DNA of 64,000 nt from Fictibacillus marinisediminis (GTDB taxonomy: Bacteria; Bacillota; Bacilli; Bacillales; Fictibacillaceae), in the NCBI RefSeq assembly GCF_023149135.1, contig NZ_JAIWJX010000002.1, positions 1,240,001 through 1,304,000 of the forward strand. The letters are read 5' to 3'. Positions 7,969 to 15,512 of this stretch are shown here, in pieces; position 1 is the stretch's first letter; the number at the start of each line of letters is the position of its first letter. The notes under the pieces were generated by a model. That model was not told where the DNA came from. It worked only from the letters and a program-made list of their open reading frames with translations, and made no database searches. Position numbers and translations under genes: made by a program.

Positions 7969-8586
7969 ATGCAGATAAATATATCTTCTATCATCAAAAA
8001 AATCCCAAAGCTAAAAACAGGCCAGCGCTTCATCCTTGGAATCGATGGGCTAAGCCGCTCAGGAAAAAGCACCTTGGCAAAAGATTTACAACACCATCTC
8101 ATTCAAAATGAAGTTTCACACTTTTTGATTCATATTGACAATCACATCGTGGAAAGGGAATTACGCTATCACACCGGCCGGGAGGAGTGGGCTGAGTATT
8201 ATCATCTTCAGTGGGATGTAAAGGAGCTTACTCGAAGCATATTTAGCCGATTAAAAACCGGCAGACGGCTTGAGGTCCCATTTTATAATAACGATTCCAA
8301 TACCCTCAGCCTTAAGGAAGTTCAGCTTCCAGAAACCTGCCTCATCATCATCGAAGGCGTATTTCTTCAAAGGGAAGAATGGAGACCGTTCTTTGATTAT
8401 CTCGTCTATTTGGATTGCCCGAAAGAGACAAGATTTCTGCGGGAAAGTGAAAGAACGCAGCAAAACATTATGAAATTCCAAAATCGATATTGGCCGGCGG
8501 AAGATTATTATCTTAAAACCGTAAGGCCGAATCAACAGGCGGATCTTGTTCTGTACAATAACCACATGAAAAAACCAGCACTGTGA
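7969..8586 (+). CDS. P-loop kinase, uridine kinase-like
   Basis: This 205-residue cytoplasmic protein is a nucleoside/nucleotide-kinase-like P-loop NTPase. The Walker A motif is GLSRSGKS at 27-34, preceded by a hydrophobic strand. A mid-domain strand ending in IIEGVFLQ and the YLVYLDCPKE strand match the Walker B and lid regions of uridine-kinase-like proteins. The C-terminal RYWPAEDYYL then ADLVLYN pattern is typical of this family in Bacillus. The phosphate acceptor is unknown. ATG 7969 lies five bases after the SUKH remnant stop and has only a weak AAAGAG site, so translation may depend on the upstream reading frame. Confidence 0.75.
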   Translation: MQINISSIIKKIPKLKTGQRFILGIDGLSRSGKSTLAKDLQHHLIQNEVSHFLIHIDNHIVERELRYHTGREEWAEYYHLQWDVKELTRSIFSRLKTGRRLEVPFYNNDSNTLSLKEVQLPETCLIIIEGVFLQREEWRPFFDYLVYLDCPKETRFLRESERTQQNIMKFQNRYWPAEDYYLKTVRPNQQADLVLYNNHMKKPAL

Positions 8587-8605
8587 CTAGTGCCGGTTTT
8601 CTTTA
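8571..8605. terminator. Shared terminator between convergent kinase and hydrolase genes
   Basis: The stem AAAACC-A-GCACT pairs with AGTGC-C-GGTTTT with one mismatch, and overlaps the kinase stop codon. T-runs on both strands allow it to end both convergent transcripts. Confidence 0.65.
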
Positions 8606-9330
8606 TTGAGCCAGGATAGGATTTCTTTGATCACCTGATCCTGCTGTTTCTTGTTGGAGATACCTGCTTTTTTGTCACCGGCTTGAGGACCATACATGCC
8701 AAACTGGGCATTATTCCCGCCTTTGATTTCATAGTAGGTGGTGTCAGCCGGATTAAACGATTTGTAGCCGCTGATCTTTGCTTTTGTGCTCAAGCCGTCT
8801 CGTTCTCCATAGATAGAAAGAAGAGGGAAGTGGGCATTCGATAAATTTGAACCTTCCGTTGTATAAGAACCAAGGAAGATCATACCTTTAATCTTATGTG
8901 GGTGTTTCAAGGCATAAGCGGAAGCTGCTGATCCGCCCAGTGAATGGCCAGCGATATACCATTTCTTAATATCAGGATCAGCTTTCATCGCCTCTTCGGC
9001 TTTGTTTTTGCCGAGTAGAGCCAGGTTCAGCGGCATTTCCGGTATGACAACGAGATAACCGGCATCAGCTACCTTTTTCGCCCAGTAGGAATAGGCGGTT
9101 GGTTCAACTTTAGCTCCAGGGTAAAAAATCACACCATCCCTTGGTTCCTTGTTTTTCGGTTTGAAAATATAAAGGCCGTCTTTATGCTGGACCTCATTTT
9201 TCACATCCACTAATTGGTTCAATTGAGCCGTAGGTTTAAAGGTCTTTTGTGTCCAGATGAAAAAGCCGCCGGCATAGACAACTAGCAAGACTAACAAAAT
9301 GATAAGGACAAGCTTCAGTTTCTTATTCAA
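8587..9330 (-). CDS. Membrane-anchored alpha/beta hydrolase, catalytic His apparently replaced
   Basis: This 247-residue protein has an N-terminal transmembrane segment (about 5-26) and an extracellular alpha/beta hydrolase domain (Abhydrolase_5-like). The nucleophile elbow is AGHSLGG with Ser130 and the likely acid is Asp178 in YGERDG. Relatives, as I recall them, carry GGNHAQFG for the catalytic His; here it reads GGNNAQFG with AAT at residue 207, one base from CAT. If the alignment is right, the triad is broken and the protein may be inactive or non-enzymatic. It starts at TTG 9330 after GTGGAGGA. It stands alone and shares a terminator with the kinase. Confidence 0.75.
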   Translation of the reverse strand: MNKKLKLVLIILLVLLVVYAGGFFIWTQKTFKPTAQLNQLVDVKNEVQHKDGLYIFKPKNKEPRDGVIFYPGAKVEPTAYSYWAKKVADAGYLVVIPEMPLNLALLGKNKAEEAMKADPDIKKWYIAGHSLGGSAASAYALKHPHKIKGMIFLGSYTTEGSNLSNAHFPLLSIYGERDGLSTKAKISGYKSFNPADTTYYEIKGGNNAQFGMYGPQAGDKKAGISNKKQQDQVIKEILSWLNKENRH

Positions 9331-9417
9331 GTAAATCCTCCACGTGTTCTCCCGGTTCGGAAGTTGTTTTAGTATACCTTGTTAGTATGAACATAAACTG
9401 TAATCCTGACAACAATA

Positions 9418-9439
9418 GAGGACCTCATTATAGGTCCTC
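9418..9439 (-). terminator. Hairpin downstream of VOC pseudogene
   Basis: A perfect eight-base stem, GAGGACCT/AGGTCCTC, has a six-base loop. Its position just after the minus-strand VOC remnant suggests the old terminator of that gene, although the T-run is poor. Confidence 0.45.
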
Positions 9440-9447
9440 ATCAAAAA

Positions 9448-9750
9448 TCAATATGCTCCTGCAGAATGGGTCAGTTCATAGCTGTGGCTGTAGATATCTA
9501 TCAATAAACCGAACGGATCTTCACCATACATCATCCGGTACGGTTTCTCACCCGGGTAATATTCGCGGATCGGCATTCGCTGGTGCCTTGCTCCAAAAAT
9601 TTTTTATCGCAAGGCCTTCAACATCAGGCTCCTGGACAGCAAAGTGGAACATACCCGTCTACCAGAATTCAAAATTATTCTCCGGGTGTTCGCTGTTCGG
9701 GAACTCGAACAAGAAGGGACGAAGCGATTCAATGAGCTGCTCAGGATAAA
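9448..9750 (-). pseudogene. VOC/glyoxalase pseudogene, N-truncated with nonsense codon and frameshift
   Basis: Read on the minus strand, about 100 codons give a VOC-type C-terminal domain: PEQLIESLRPFLFEF, an in-frame TAG inside FEFW-stop-TGMFHFAVQEPD, then a frame change at an A/T run near 9594-9606. The other frame continues with MPIREYYPGEKPYRMMYGED, PFGLLIDIYSHSYELTHS and a TGA stop. The N-terminal half is absent, because the sigma-factor terminator abuts the remnant at 9748. TAG probably replaced a Trp TGG codon. Three independent lesions make this a clear decayed gene. Confidence 0.8.
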
Positions 9751-9784
9751 AAGACTGCTCTCTTGTGAGAAAGCAGTCTTTTTT
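9748..9784 (-). terminator. Terminator of the sigma factor gene
   Basis: The stem AAAAGACTGCT pairs with AGCAGTCTTTT and has T-runs on both sides. It lies immediately beyond the minus-strand sigma factor stop codon. Confidence 0.75.
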
Positions 9785-10660
9785 TTAGGCAGAGATATGA
9801 GTAAGTTTATCGGGATTCATGATCGAGTAGATGTTTTGAATTCTATTATTCTCAATATGAAGGGACATGACAGCATAGACACGCCCGCCAACCGTTAAAA
9901 TCATTCCAGGCTCGCTGTTTACCGTAGTAAAGGTATAGCTGACATCTTTCGGAAGCTTTGGCAAAATGCCTTGGTAAAAGCGTGAAATGCGGTCTGCTCC
10001 AAGGATCGGGAAGATAGCGGCTTTTATTTTTCCGCCTCCGTCTGTGATCAGGGTAGCGTCAACTGACAACAGGCTGAGCAAAGTATCGGTATCTCCGGAA
10101 GTGAGTGCACGAAAGAACTGTTCGGTGAGTGACGCTCCTTTTTTCGTTATTTTCTTTTCTTCAGAAGGACTTCCGATGCTTTTCTTCGCCCGATGAAAGA
10201 TCTGCCGGCAATTCGTGCTGCTTTTGCCAACCATTTCGGCAATATCCTCATAACTGTATTGTAAGACTTCCTTAAGGAGAAACACCGCTCGCTCTGTTTC
10301 CGACAACTGCTGAAGCAGAAGCAAGTAAGCCATGGATACTGATTCTTTCATGAACATTTGATGGGCCGGATCTTCACTTTGGGTGTTTTCTGTAAGCAGC
10401 GGCTCAGGCAGCCACTCTCCAACATACTGTTCTCTTTTCTTTCGAGCAGACTTCAGCCGGTCGATACAGCGGTTGGTTACCATTTTGCATAGATAGGCTT
10501 TAATATTCTGAATGTGCTCGGCCTCTGTTCCATTTAATGCGATAAATGTATCCTGGATGATGTCCTCGGCGTCCTGTACACTGCCCAGCATTCGGTACGC
10601 CAAGGAAAAAAGAAGTGGGCGATGTGTGGTATAAAGCATTTCCGTATCGATCGGACTCAC
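9785..10660 (-). CDS. ECF41-type RNA polymerase sigma factor with SnoaL-like C-terminal domain
   Basis: This 291-residue protein joins sigma-70 region 2 (about 10-75, AYRMLGSVQDAEDIIQDTF) and region 4 (about 115-165, YSYEDIAEMVGKSSTNCRQI) to a C-terminal NTF2/SnoaL-like domain. The markers WLPEPL in the linker, DGGGK near 218 and NPDKL near the end are hallmarks of the ECF41 group, where the fused domain tunes activity in place of a separate anti-sigma factor. It starts at GTG 10660, six bases after a perfect AAAGGAGG lying inside the end of the upstream oxidoreductase gene. ECF41 factors are usually encoded next to oxidoreductases or carboxymuconolactone decarboxylases that they control, which fits here. 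Confidence 0.88.
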   Translation of the reverse strand: MSPIDTEMLYTTHRPLLFSLAYRMLGSVQDAEDIIQDTFIALNGTEAEHIQNIKAYLCKMVTNRCIDRLKSARKKREQYVGEWLPEPLLTENTQSEDPAHQMFMKESVSMAYLLLLQQLSETERAVFLLKEVLQYSYEDIAEMVGKSSTNCRQIFHRAKKSIGSPSEEKKITKKGASLTEQFFRALTSGDTDTLLSLLSVDATLITDGGGKIKAAIFPILGADRISRFYQGILPKLPKDVSYTFTTVNSEPGMILTVGGRVYAVMSLHIENNRIQNIYSIMNPDKLTHISA

Positions 10661-10661
10661 G

Positions 10662-11951
10662 TTATGCCTCCTTTTGAATTCCGCGGTTCACAGCTTCCTG
10701 AACAATAGCTGATGCGGCTCTTTTTGCACTTGCGAAGGCCGCATCTACGAGCATTTCGCCATGGCCAGCGCCATCTCCTGCAATATATAATCCAGGAATT
10801 TCCGGGACGGATGGGCCATAGGAAAAGTGATGGTTCATTGCACAGGAATCTTGCATCACGGCAATGTGCGGAAGGAATTGATAGGCTTTCAGTTCCTTTC
10901 TCCAGCCGGGCTGCAGCATCTCTAATACATGTTCCAGCTCCTGTTTACATTCTATTGCATTATTCTCCTGTTCTGTCCCCAAATATTTAATGAGCTGACA
11001 GACCACTGAACCGTCTTCACTTAAACGGGCAGCTCTAGAATGATTGGAAAATAAAATGTGTTGATCCACTCCAATCGCAAACTGCTGGTTCGGATTCGGA
11101 AGAGTGTGCAGCGAGACATCAAGACAAGCAGCAAACACCGGTTTTGCCCTTTCCTTCCAGGCGGAAAGAGACGTATTTTCAGCTCCCTCTATCAGTCTGA
11201 ACGTTTGCTCCGGGCTTGCAGTAGATAGTACAGAATGCGCATTAATCGTTTCCCCATTAGACAATGAGAGGGTAAAAGAATCGTTCTTTAGGACAGAAGA
11301 GACGGATTGATGAGTGAGGATTGTTACGCCCGCTTTCACCGCTATCTCTTTTAATTCTTCAATAATGGTTTGCCAGCCGCCATCTACATAAATGACGCCG
11401 TTCATGCCTCTCAAAACCTGTTGTATTACAGCACCAGCTCTTTGTTCATCCGGGCCAATGCAATAGGTTGATGTACGGCATAACGCGTAAAAAACGTGTC
11501 TGACCATGGGATCTTTAATTTCAGCTTCTGCCCATTGTCTCAAACTCATATCTCCCATTGTTTTAGCATCGATTTTTTTCAGTTTGACCAAAAGCTTTCC
11601 TAATTCCATTTTCCCTGGCCAAGAAAGAAGCCTGGTGGAAAGCAGAGAGCTTAAACTGCCCGGAAGCGTATATAAAGATTGATTCCAAATGGCACTGCCT
11701 TTCGTTTCCGGCACACTTCCTGGTGGTTTAATCCCAAGCTCGTTTAGTATCGCTTCCGCCTCACCACCTTTATAGAGAGCATGCCCGCCAAGGTTAAGAT
11801 AGGCTCCATTTTTTTGGGCTGTTTGCGCCCGGCCGCCCAGTTGTTTTCCTTTTTCAATGACCACAGTTGAAATTCCGTCTTTGGCTAAATAAACAGCAGC
11901 TGTTAACCCTGCAATTCCTCCGCCAATGATCGCTGTTTCAAATGTTCTCAT
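10662..11951 (-). CDS. FAD-dependent oxidoreductase (amine oxidase/phytoene desaturase-like)
   Basis: This 429-residue flavoprotein has an N-terminal Rossmann dinucleotide-binding motif IIGGGIAGLTAAVYLA (8-23), a nearby LGGRAQT segment, and the C-terminal FAD motif PGLYIAGDGAGHGEMLVDAA, all typical of the amine-oxidase/protoporphyrinogen-oxidase/carotenoid-desaturase superfamily. The substrate is unknown. The ATG at 11951 begins exactly at the FAD motif and follows AAGTGGTGA; a longer in-frame reading to 12161 adds a non-family hydrophobic extension and overlaps an opposing gene, so it was rejected. It is the first gene of an operon with the ECF41 sigma factor, one base between stop and start, and is its likely target. 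Confidence 0.85.
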   Translation of the reverse strand: MRTFETAIIGGGIAGLTAAVYLAKDGISTVVIEKGKQLGGRAQTAQKNGAYLNLGGHALYKGGEAEAILNELGIKPPGSVPETKGSAIWNQSLYTLPGSLSSLLSTRLLSWPGKMELGKLLVKLKKIDAKTMGDMSLRQWAEAEIKDPMVRHVFYALCRTSTYCIGPDEQRAGAVIQQVLRGMNGVIYVDGGWQTIIEELKEIAVKAGVTILTHQSVSSVLKNDSFTLSLSNGETINAHSVLSTASPEQTFRLIEGAENTSLSAWKERAKPVFAACLDVSLHTLPNPNQQFAIGVDQHILFSNHSRAARLSEDGSVVCQLIKYLGTEQENNAIECKQELEHVLEMLQPGWRKELKAYQFLPHIAVMQDSCAMNHHFSYGPSVPEIPGLYIAGDGAGHGEMLVDAAFASAKRAASAIVQEAVNRGIQKEA

Positions 11952-12071
11952 AAGATCACCACTTTCTCTTTTACAAACAAGACGAGAAAAGGCCATCATC
12001 TGTGACAAAAAGAAGAGAAAATTTTTTGACAAAGGGCAAACTAACAAAAATGAAGCAAGGGAGTGGAATAC

Positions 12072-12338
12072 ATGCAAATGAACGGGAACATTATCTCTGG
12101 TGAATTTGATGAGGGAATGAACGAGTTTTCGCTTCAGCAAGTGAAGCATCTTACAACACAATCTACACTGTCAGTCAGCCAGTTAAATAAACTTTACGGT
12201 TATCTGCAGAAACATCAAAGTGATTTGGATGGCCAGGTGATCACTCTTTATGATGCAATGCCGATCAGACTGAGCCAGGAGGAAATTGGTCTGCTTCTGC
12301 AGGACTTAGGGAACATTCAATCTCAATATCAGCAGTAA
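12072..12338 (+). CDS. Conserved hypothetical small protein
   Basis: This 88-residue hydrophilic protein has no signal peptide or membrane segment and looks mostly helical, with many Gln and Leu residues. ATG 12072 lies eight bases after AAGGGAG; an in-frame GTG at 12063 overlaps that site and is less likely. It is divergent from the FAD oxidoreductase, so the 120 bases between the two starts must hold both promoters. I do not recognise the family, and no function can be inferred beyond a possible link to the oxidoreductase/sigma operon. Confidence 0.6.
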   Translation: MQMNGNIISGEFDEGMNEFSLQQVKHLTTQSTLSVSQLNKLYGYLQKHQSDLDGQVITLYDAMPIRLSQEEIGLLLQDLGNIQSQYQQ

Positions 12339-12406
12339 GCAACTTTTTTGGAAGAGATAAAATAACTCGGTTTAGGAGTGGAAAAACTGAACTGGCACTT
12401 GCTGTT

Positions 12407-12682
12407 ATGACGGCAATCTACTATGTGTTTTTATTGATCATAGGGGCAAGGCCAAACCATTTCTTTAAAAGCTTTTTTCCTGACGGGGCAACCAGAACCA
12501 CGAATTCAATCGAAGTGCCTTCAGTAGACGAATACATAAAAAAGGTTACAGAAAATGGCGGACGAGTGGTAGTACCTAAAAAAGCTATTCCAAATATGGG
12601 TTACTTTGCTTATTGTTTAGATAACCAGGGAATCCTGTTTGGAATATCCGAAATGAATGCTAATGCATATGTGAGTTCTTAA
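12407..12682 (+). pseudogene. VOC family C-terminal remnant
   Basis: From about residue 28 the frame reads PDGATRTTNSIEVPSVDEYI, then KKVTENGGRVVVPKKAIPNM and GYFAYCLDNQGILFGI, which is the second half of a VOC domain. The first half is missing: upstream codons give a hydrophobic stretch unlike any VOC N-terminus, and no ribosome binding site is seen. It is therefore read as a 5'-deleted remnant. Intact relatives are about 120-130 residues. It could still yield a short protein, but a VOC fold needs both beta-alpha-beta halves or dimerisation. Confidence 0.6.
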
Positions 12683-12864
12683 TAAAAATGGACTTCCAAA
12701 TTAATCGACGCCTTTTTACGGTTTTTTTCTAATTGAACTAAAAGGAAAGCTATTTAGAGAAGAAGGAAGGAAATTCTCCAGGTATTTATTGTGGATACTC
12801 TTATCCACGGAGCATATCGGTGATCTTTGGTGTCATATACATTTAGAGAAATGGAGGAATGTGT

Positions 12865-13815
12865 ATGCCCAAAAAGGTTCTTCTTTTTACAGATTTGGGA
12901 ATAGACGATGCTTTTGCTCTCATATATGCTTTCTTCCGCAAAGAAGAAGTGCAAATATTGGGTATCGTAGCTGATTATGGTAATGTATCCAGAGTTGATG
13001 TTATTAGGAATATTAATTATATAAAGTTCATTATGGGACAAGAAAAAGTCCCCGTATTTCTTGGTGCTTCTGTCCCTTTAACGGGTATTTCGGTACAGTA
13101 TTTTCCTGAAGTACACGGAAAAGTTGGATTAGGACCAATCATTCCCCCCGAGATTCCTTATCCTGTATTCCCTTTTAATGATATCTATCAGATCATTGAT
13201 GCAAATATTGAGGATCTATCAATCATCAACCTTGGAAGACTTTCTTCATTAGCAACCGCATTTGTTCTTAATTTAGAAAAGATGAGAAACGTTAAGGAAT
13301 ATATCTGCATGGGAGGAGCCTTCTTTGTTCCTGGAAATGTAACGGCCGTAGCTGAAGCCAATTTTCACTCTGATCCTTATGCAGCGAACCTCGTCTTGCA
13401 GCATGCGAAAAATTTGACACTTATCCCATTAAACGTCACTCAGTATGCACTTGTTACTCCCGAAATGGTTCAAACCATCCACAGATTTCACCAAAACACA
13501 AAGGACCCCGCAGGACTCATCATTAAACCGATGTTGGACTACTACTACAATTTTTACTCTCAATCTAATCCAGGCATAAAAGGAAGTCCGATGCATGATT
13601 TTATGACCATTTGGTATCTGTTAAATCCTAATTTTGTTAGCCTTACAAAAATTCCTATAAAAGTAATACCAGATCGGGGGGAGGGATTTGGTCAAAGCAT
13701 TGCCGACTTGCGTTTTACAACAAACCCAGAGTATAAAATACATAGTGTGGCTGTTCACTTTAATTATGAGGCATTTAAAAAAAGCATTATGGATACTCTT
13801 TTAATATGGAGGTAG
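12865..13815 (+). CDS. Inosine/uridine-preferring nucleoside hydrolase family protein
   Basis: This 316-residue protein is a nucleoside hydrolase, which would cleave the N-glycosidic bond of ribonucleosides to base plus ribose. The N-terminal calcium-binding motif reads FTDLGIDDAFAL (8-19), where the family norm is DTDPGxDDAxAL: the key Asp10, Asp14 and Asp15 remain, but the first Asp and the Pro differ. A later MGGAFFVPGN and AEANFHSDPYAA block matches the family, as does MHD near the C-terminus. ATG 12865 lies seven bases after GGAGG. The altered motif suggests a divergent substrate preference. It is monocistronic. Confidence 0.8.
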   Translation: MPKKVLLFTDLGIDDAFALIYAFFRKEEVQILGIVADYGNVSRVDVIRNINYIKFIMGQEKVPVFLGASVPLTGISVQYFPEVHGKVGLGPIIPPEIPYPVFPFNDIYQIIDANIEDLSIINLGRLSSLATAFVLNLEKMRNVKEYICMGGAFFVPGNVTAVAEANFHSDPYAANLVLQHAKNLTLIPLNVTQYALVTPEMVQTIHRFHQNTKDPAGLIIKPMLDYYYNFYSQSNPGIKGSPMHDFMTIWYLLNPNFVSLTKIPIKVIPDRGEGFGQSIADLRFTTNPEYKIHSVAVHFNYEAFKKSIMDTLLIWR

Positions 13816-13998
13816 AAGGTTTTCTCTAACTAACTTTTGAACTCCAATCCATTCACCTATGTTAAGGGGAATAAGTTAATAAAAGAGCGTAGCTATCATC
13901 TGAGTCTCACAATTTGTGCGTGATGGGACTATTAAGAGAAGATTTTCAACTGGCAGCTTTTCTAAAGCATAGGTTCGTTGAACAAGAAAACGCGGTAT

Positions 13999-14595
13999 TT
14001 ATGTCTGATACAGTCTGATGGCATAGGGCATGAAAAAGGAAAGTATGGTTCCATTGAAGAAGGCGGTTAAAATCGTTCCGATGCCGATGGGTCCGTGGAG
14101 AAGAAAGGCGAGCAAGAGAATTACAACACTGATGACCAGCCGGGAGACAGCGATCGTCCAGCCGGCCTGTTTTTGAAGGATGAGCATGAGCCGGTCAAGA
14201 GGAATGGGTGCAAATTCAGCTTGTAAATATAGGGATGTTCCGATACCAATGAACACCATCCCTAAAGCGAGCAGTGAAAATTGAGAGAAGTACGTTACTG
14301 GTTTCAGCCACCCTTCGAGAGTGAATAGCCAGAAATCGATGCCAGCGCCAGTAATCAAGGCAGTCAGTAAAGCCAGGTATTCAGGCCTGGTTCGGCTAGC
14401 AGCTGCATTTAAGAAGATCATCAACAGGGCAATAATAATCTCCCAAGAGCCTACCGTGAGGCCGATGGTTCTAAATGATCCAACGAGAAGCGCGTCATAT
14501 GGAGAAGTGCCGGAGTTTGAAAGAATGGTTAAGGAAATGCCAAGCGTTAGAACAATGATTCCTAAAGAAAAGAATGATGATTTTCTGAAAGTCAT
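13999..14595 (-). CDS. YczE/YyaS/YitT-type integral membrane protein
   Basis: This 198-residue protein has five or six hydrophobic helices. The opening pattern (GIIVLTLGISLTILSNSGTS then PYDALLVG) is typical of the YczE/YyaS family: a short helix followed by a conserved G-x-x-P-x-D loop. YczE of Bacillus subtilis is needed for surfactin production, but its mechanism is unknown and paralogs are common, so no substrate is assigned. AAAGGGGC precedes ATG 14595. The upstream yjcF-like gene ends at a terminator just before this one, so transcription is probably separate. Neighbours give no further hint. Confidence 0.75.
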   Translation of the reverse strand: MTFRKSSFFSLGIIVLTLGISLTILSNSGTSPYDALLVGSFRTIGLTVGSWEIIIALLMIFLNAAASRTRPEYLALLTALITGAGIDFWLFTLEGWLKPVTYFSQFSLLALGMVFIGIGTSLYLQAEFAPIPLDRLMLILQKQAGWTIAVSRLVISVVILLLAFLLHGPIGIGTILTAFFNGTILSFFMPYAIRLYQT

Positions 14596-14616
14596 GAAGT
14601 AGCCCCTTTAACAAGT

Positions 14617-14648
14617 TAAAACCTTGGAAAAGATTATCCAAGGTTTTT
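14617..14648 (-). terminator. Terminator of the yjcF-like gene
   Basis: The stem AACCTTGGA pairs with TCCAAGGTT, with a T-run on the minus strand. It lies between the yjcF-like stop and the start of the YczE-type gene. Confidence 0.6.
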
Positions 14649-15059
14649 CTTCATTATGATATGCGGGATGCCATCTTCAATAAATACACCGGATGCGGAT
14701 TTATAACCCAATTTTTCATAAAAGGGCTCTGCTTGGGTCTGGCCATGCAGTTTGGCAGACGTTAGCCCTTTTTCTCTCGCACTTTCCTCAAGCGTGCTGA
14801 TGATGATTTTACCAACACCGAACTTGCGATGGCTGGGAAGTACGCAGATCCGTTCGAATTTTGCCACGCCATCAACAATCCGCCATCTGCCAGTACCGAC
14901 GGGTTGATCTCCGTCCATTACAAGAATATGCTCTGCGGTATCCTCGTGCTGATCAAATTCATCCTCAAGAGAAACGCCTTGTTCTTCGACAAACACCTTT
15001 TTCCGAATCTTAAAGGCATCTTTTCGTTCTTCCGCTGTATTCACGTGTTTAGCTTCCAT
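14634..15059 (-). CDS. yjcF: GNAT acetyltransferase, YjcF/ElaA-like
   Basis: This 141-residue protein closely resembles Bacillus YjcF. RKKVFVEEQGVSLEDEFDQ near the N-terminus is the conserved start of this group, followed by PVGTGRWRIVDG, FERICVLPSHRKFGVGKIII (motif A, R-x-x-G-V-G) and QTQAEPFYEKLGY (motif B). It should use acetyl-CoA; the acceptor is unknown. AAAGGATG lies nine bases before ATG 15059. It is followed by its own hairpin and then by the YczE-type membrane gene on the same strand. Length is normal for the family. Confidence 0.85.
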   Translation of the reverse strand: MEAKHVNTAEERKDAFKIRKKVFVEEQGVSLEDEFDQHEDTAEHILVMDGDQPVGTGRWRIVDGVAKFERICVLPSHRKFGVGKIIISTLEESAREKGLTSAKLHGQTQAEPFYEKLGYKSASGVFIEDGIPHIIMKKNLG

Positions 15060-15122
15060 TCTTTCATCATCCTTTCTATGTACATCATAAATAATGTTCG
15101 TTGCTCTGGCAAAAGGGATGAT

Positions 15123-15389
15123 TTGGAGAGTGGATGTTACGTATTCTGGCGGCTGAAGTGGAAAATATTTCTCTTGTTATCAACCGTTTTAGAAATCAGA
15201 TTTGTTACTAATCTAGTAAAGGACTTGGGTGGACCGCCTACGGTTGAAAGCTCGGAGATCTACAGATTTAACTGGCTCAATCAAGGAACCAACACAATGT
15301 TTGTCAATGCATATACCTTTTTGGCGTTCAACACAATAATTACATGTATTTATATGGGTTTCTTTTTATTACGGAAAAAATGGTTGTAA
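15123..15389 (+). CDS. Possible small membrane protein, two hydrophobic helices
   Basis: From TTG 15123, seven bases after AAAGGG, the frame gives 88 residues with hydrophobic segments at about 12-30 and 60-82 and a basic RKKWL end. A strong terminator overlaps the stop codon, which argues for a real transcript. The same frame stays open further upstream, but there it lies antisense to the yjcF-like gene and is a shadow. I do not recognise a family. A TTG start with a modest ribosome binding site leaves doubt; it could be a remnant of a longer membrane protein. Confidence 0.5.
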   Translation: MESGCYVFWRLKWKIFLLLSTVLEIRFVTNLVKDLGGPPTVESSEIYRFNWLNQGTNTMFVNAYTFLAFNTIITCIYMGFFLLRKKWL

Positions 15390-15413
15390 GACTGCCTCCG
15401 CAGTCTTTTTTTT
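15389..15413 (+). terminator. Terminator after the small membrane ORF
   Basis: The stem AGACTGC/GCAGTCT has a CTCC loop followed by eight T. It overlaps the TAA of the preceding frame. Confidence 0.8.
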
Positions 15414-15512
15414 ATATCGTGAAAGCCATCCTGTACAATGCATGTCATGTTAAAATATGGTGGGTACGTTAAATATTGTGCGGGGGCATCGGGAGAGGGG
15501 TTAAACAATAGA

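Noticed and set aside
11952..12161. 70-codon N-terminal extension of the FAD oxidoreductase frame
   Set aside because: The FAD-binding motif begins right after ATG 11951, which has its own ribosome binding site, and the extension overlaps the start of an opposing gene.
13923..14018. 31-codon ORF in the gap after the nucleoside hydrolase
   Set aside because: No ribosome binding site and no recognisable pattern; it overlaps the end of the YczE-type gene.
14829..15122. Plus-strand ORF upstream of the small membrane protein at 15123
   Set aside because: It is antisense to the well-supported yjcF-like gene; only the part after TTG 15123 lies outside that gene.
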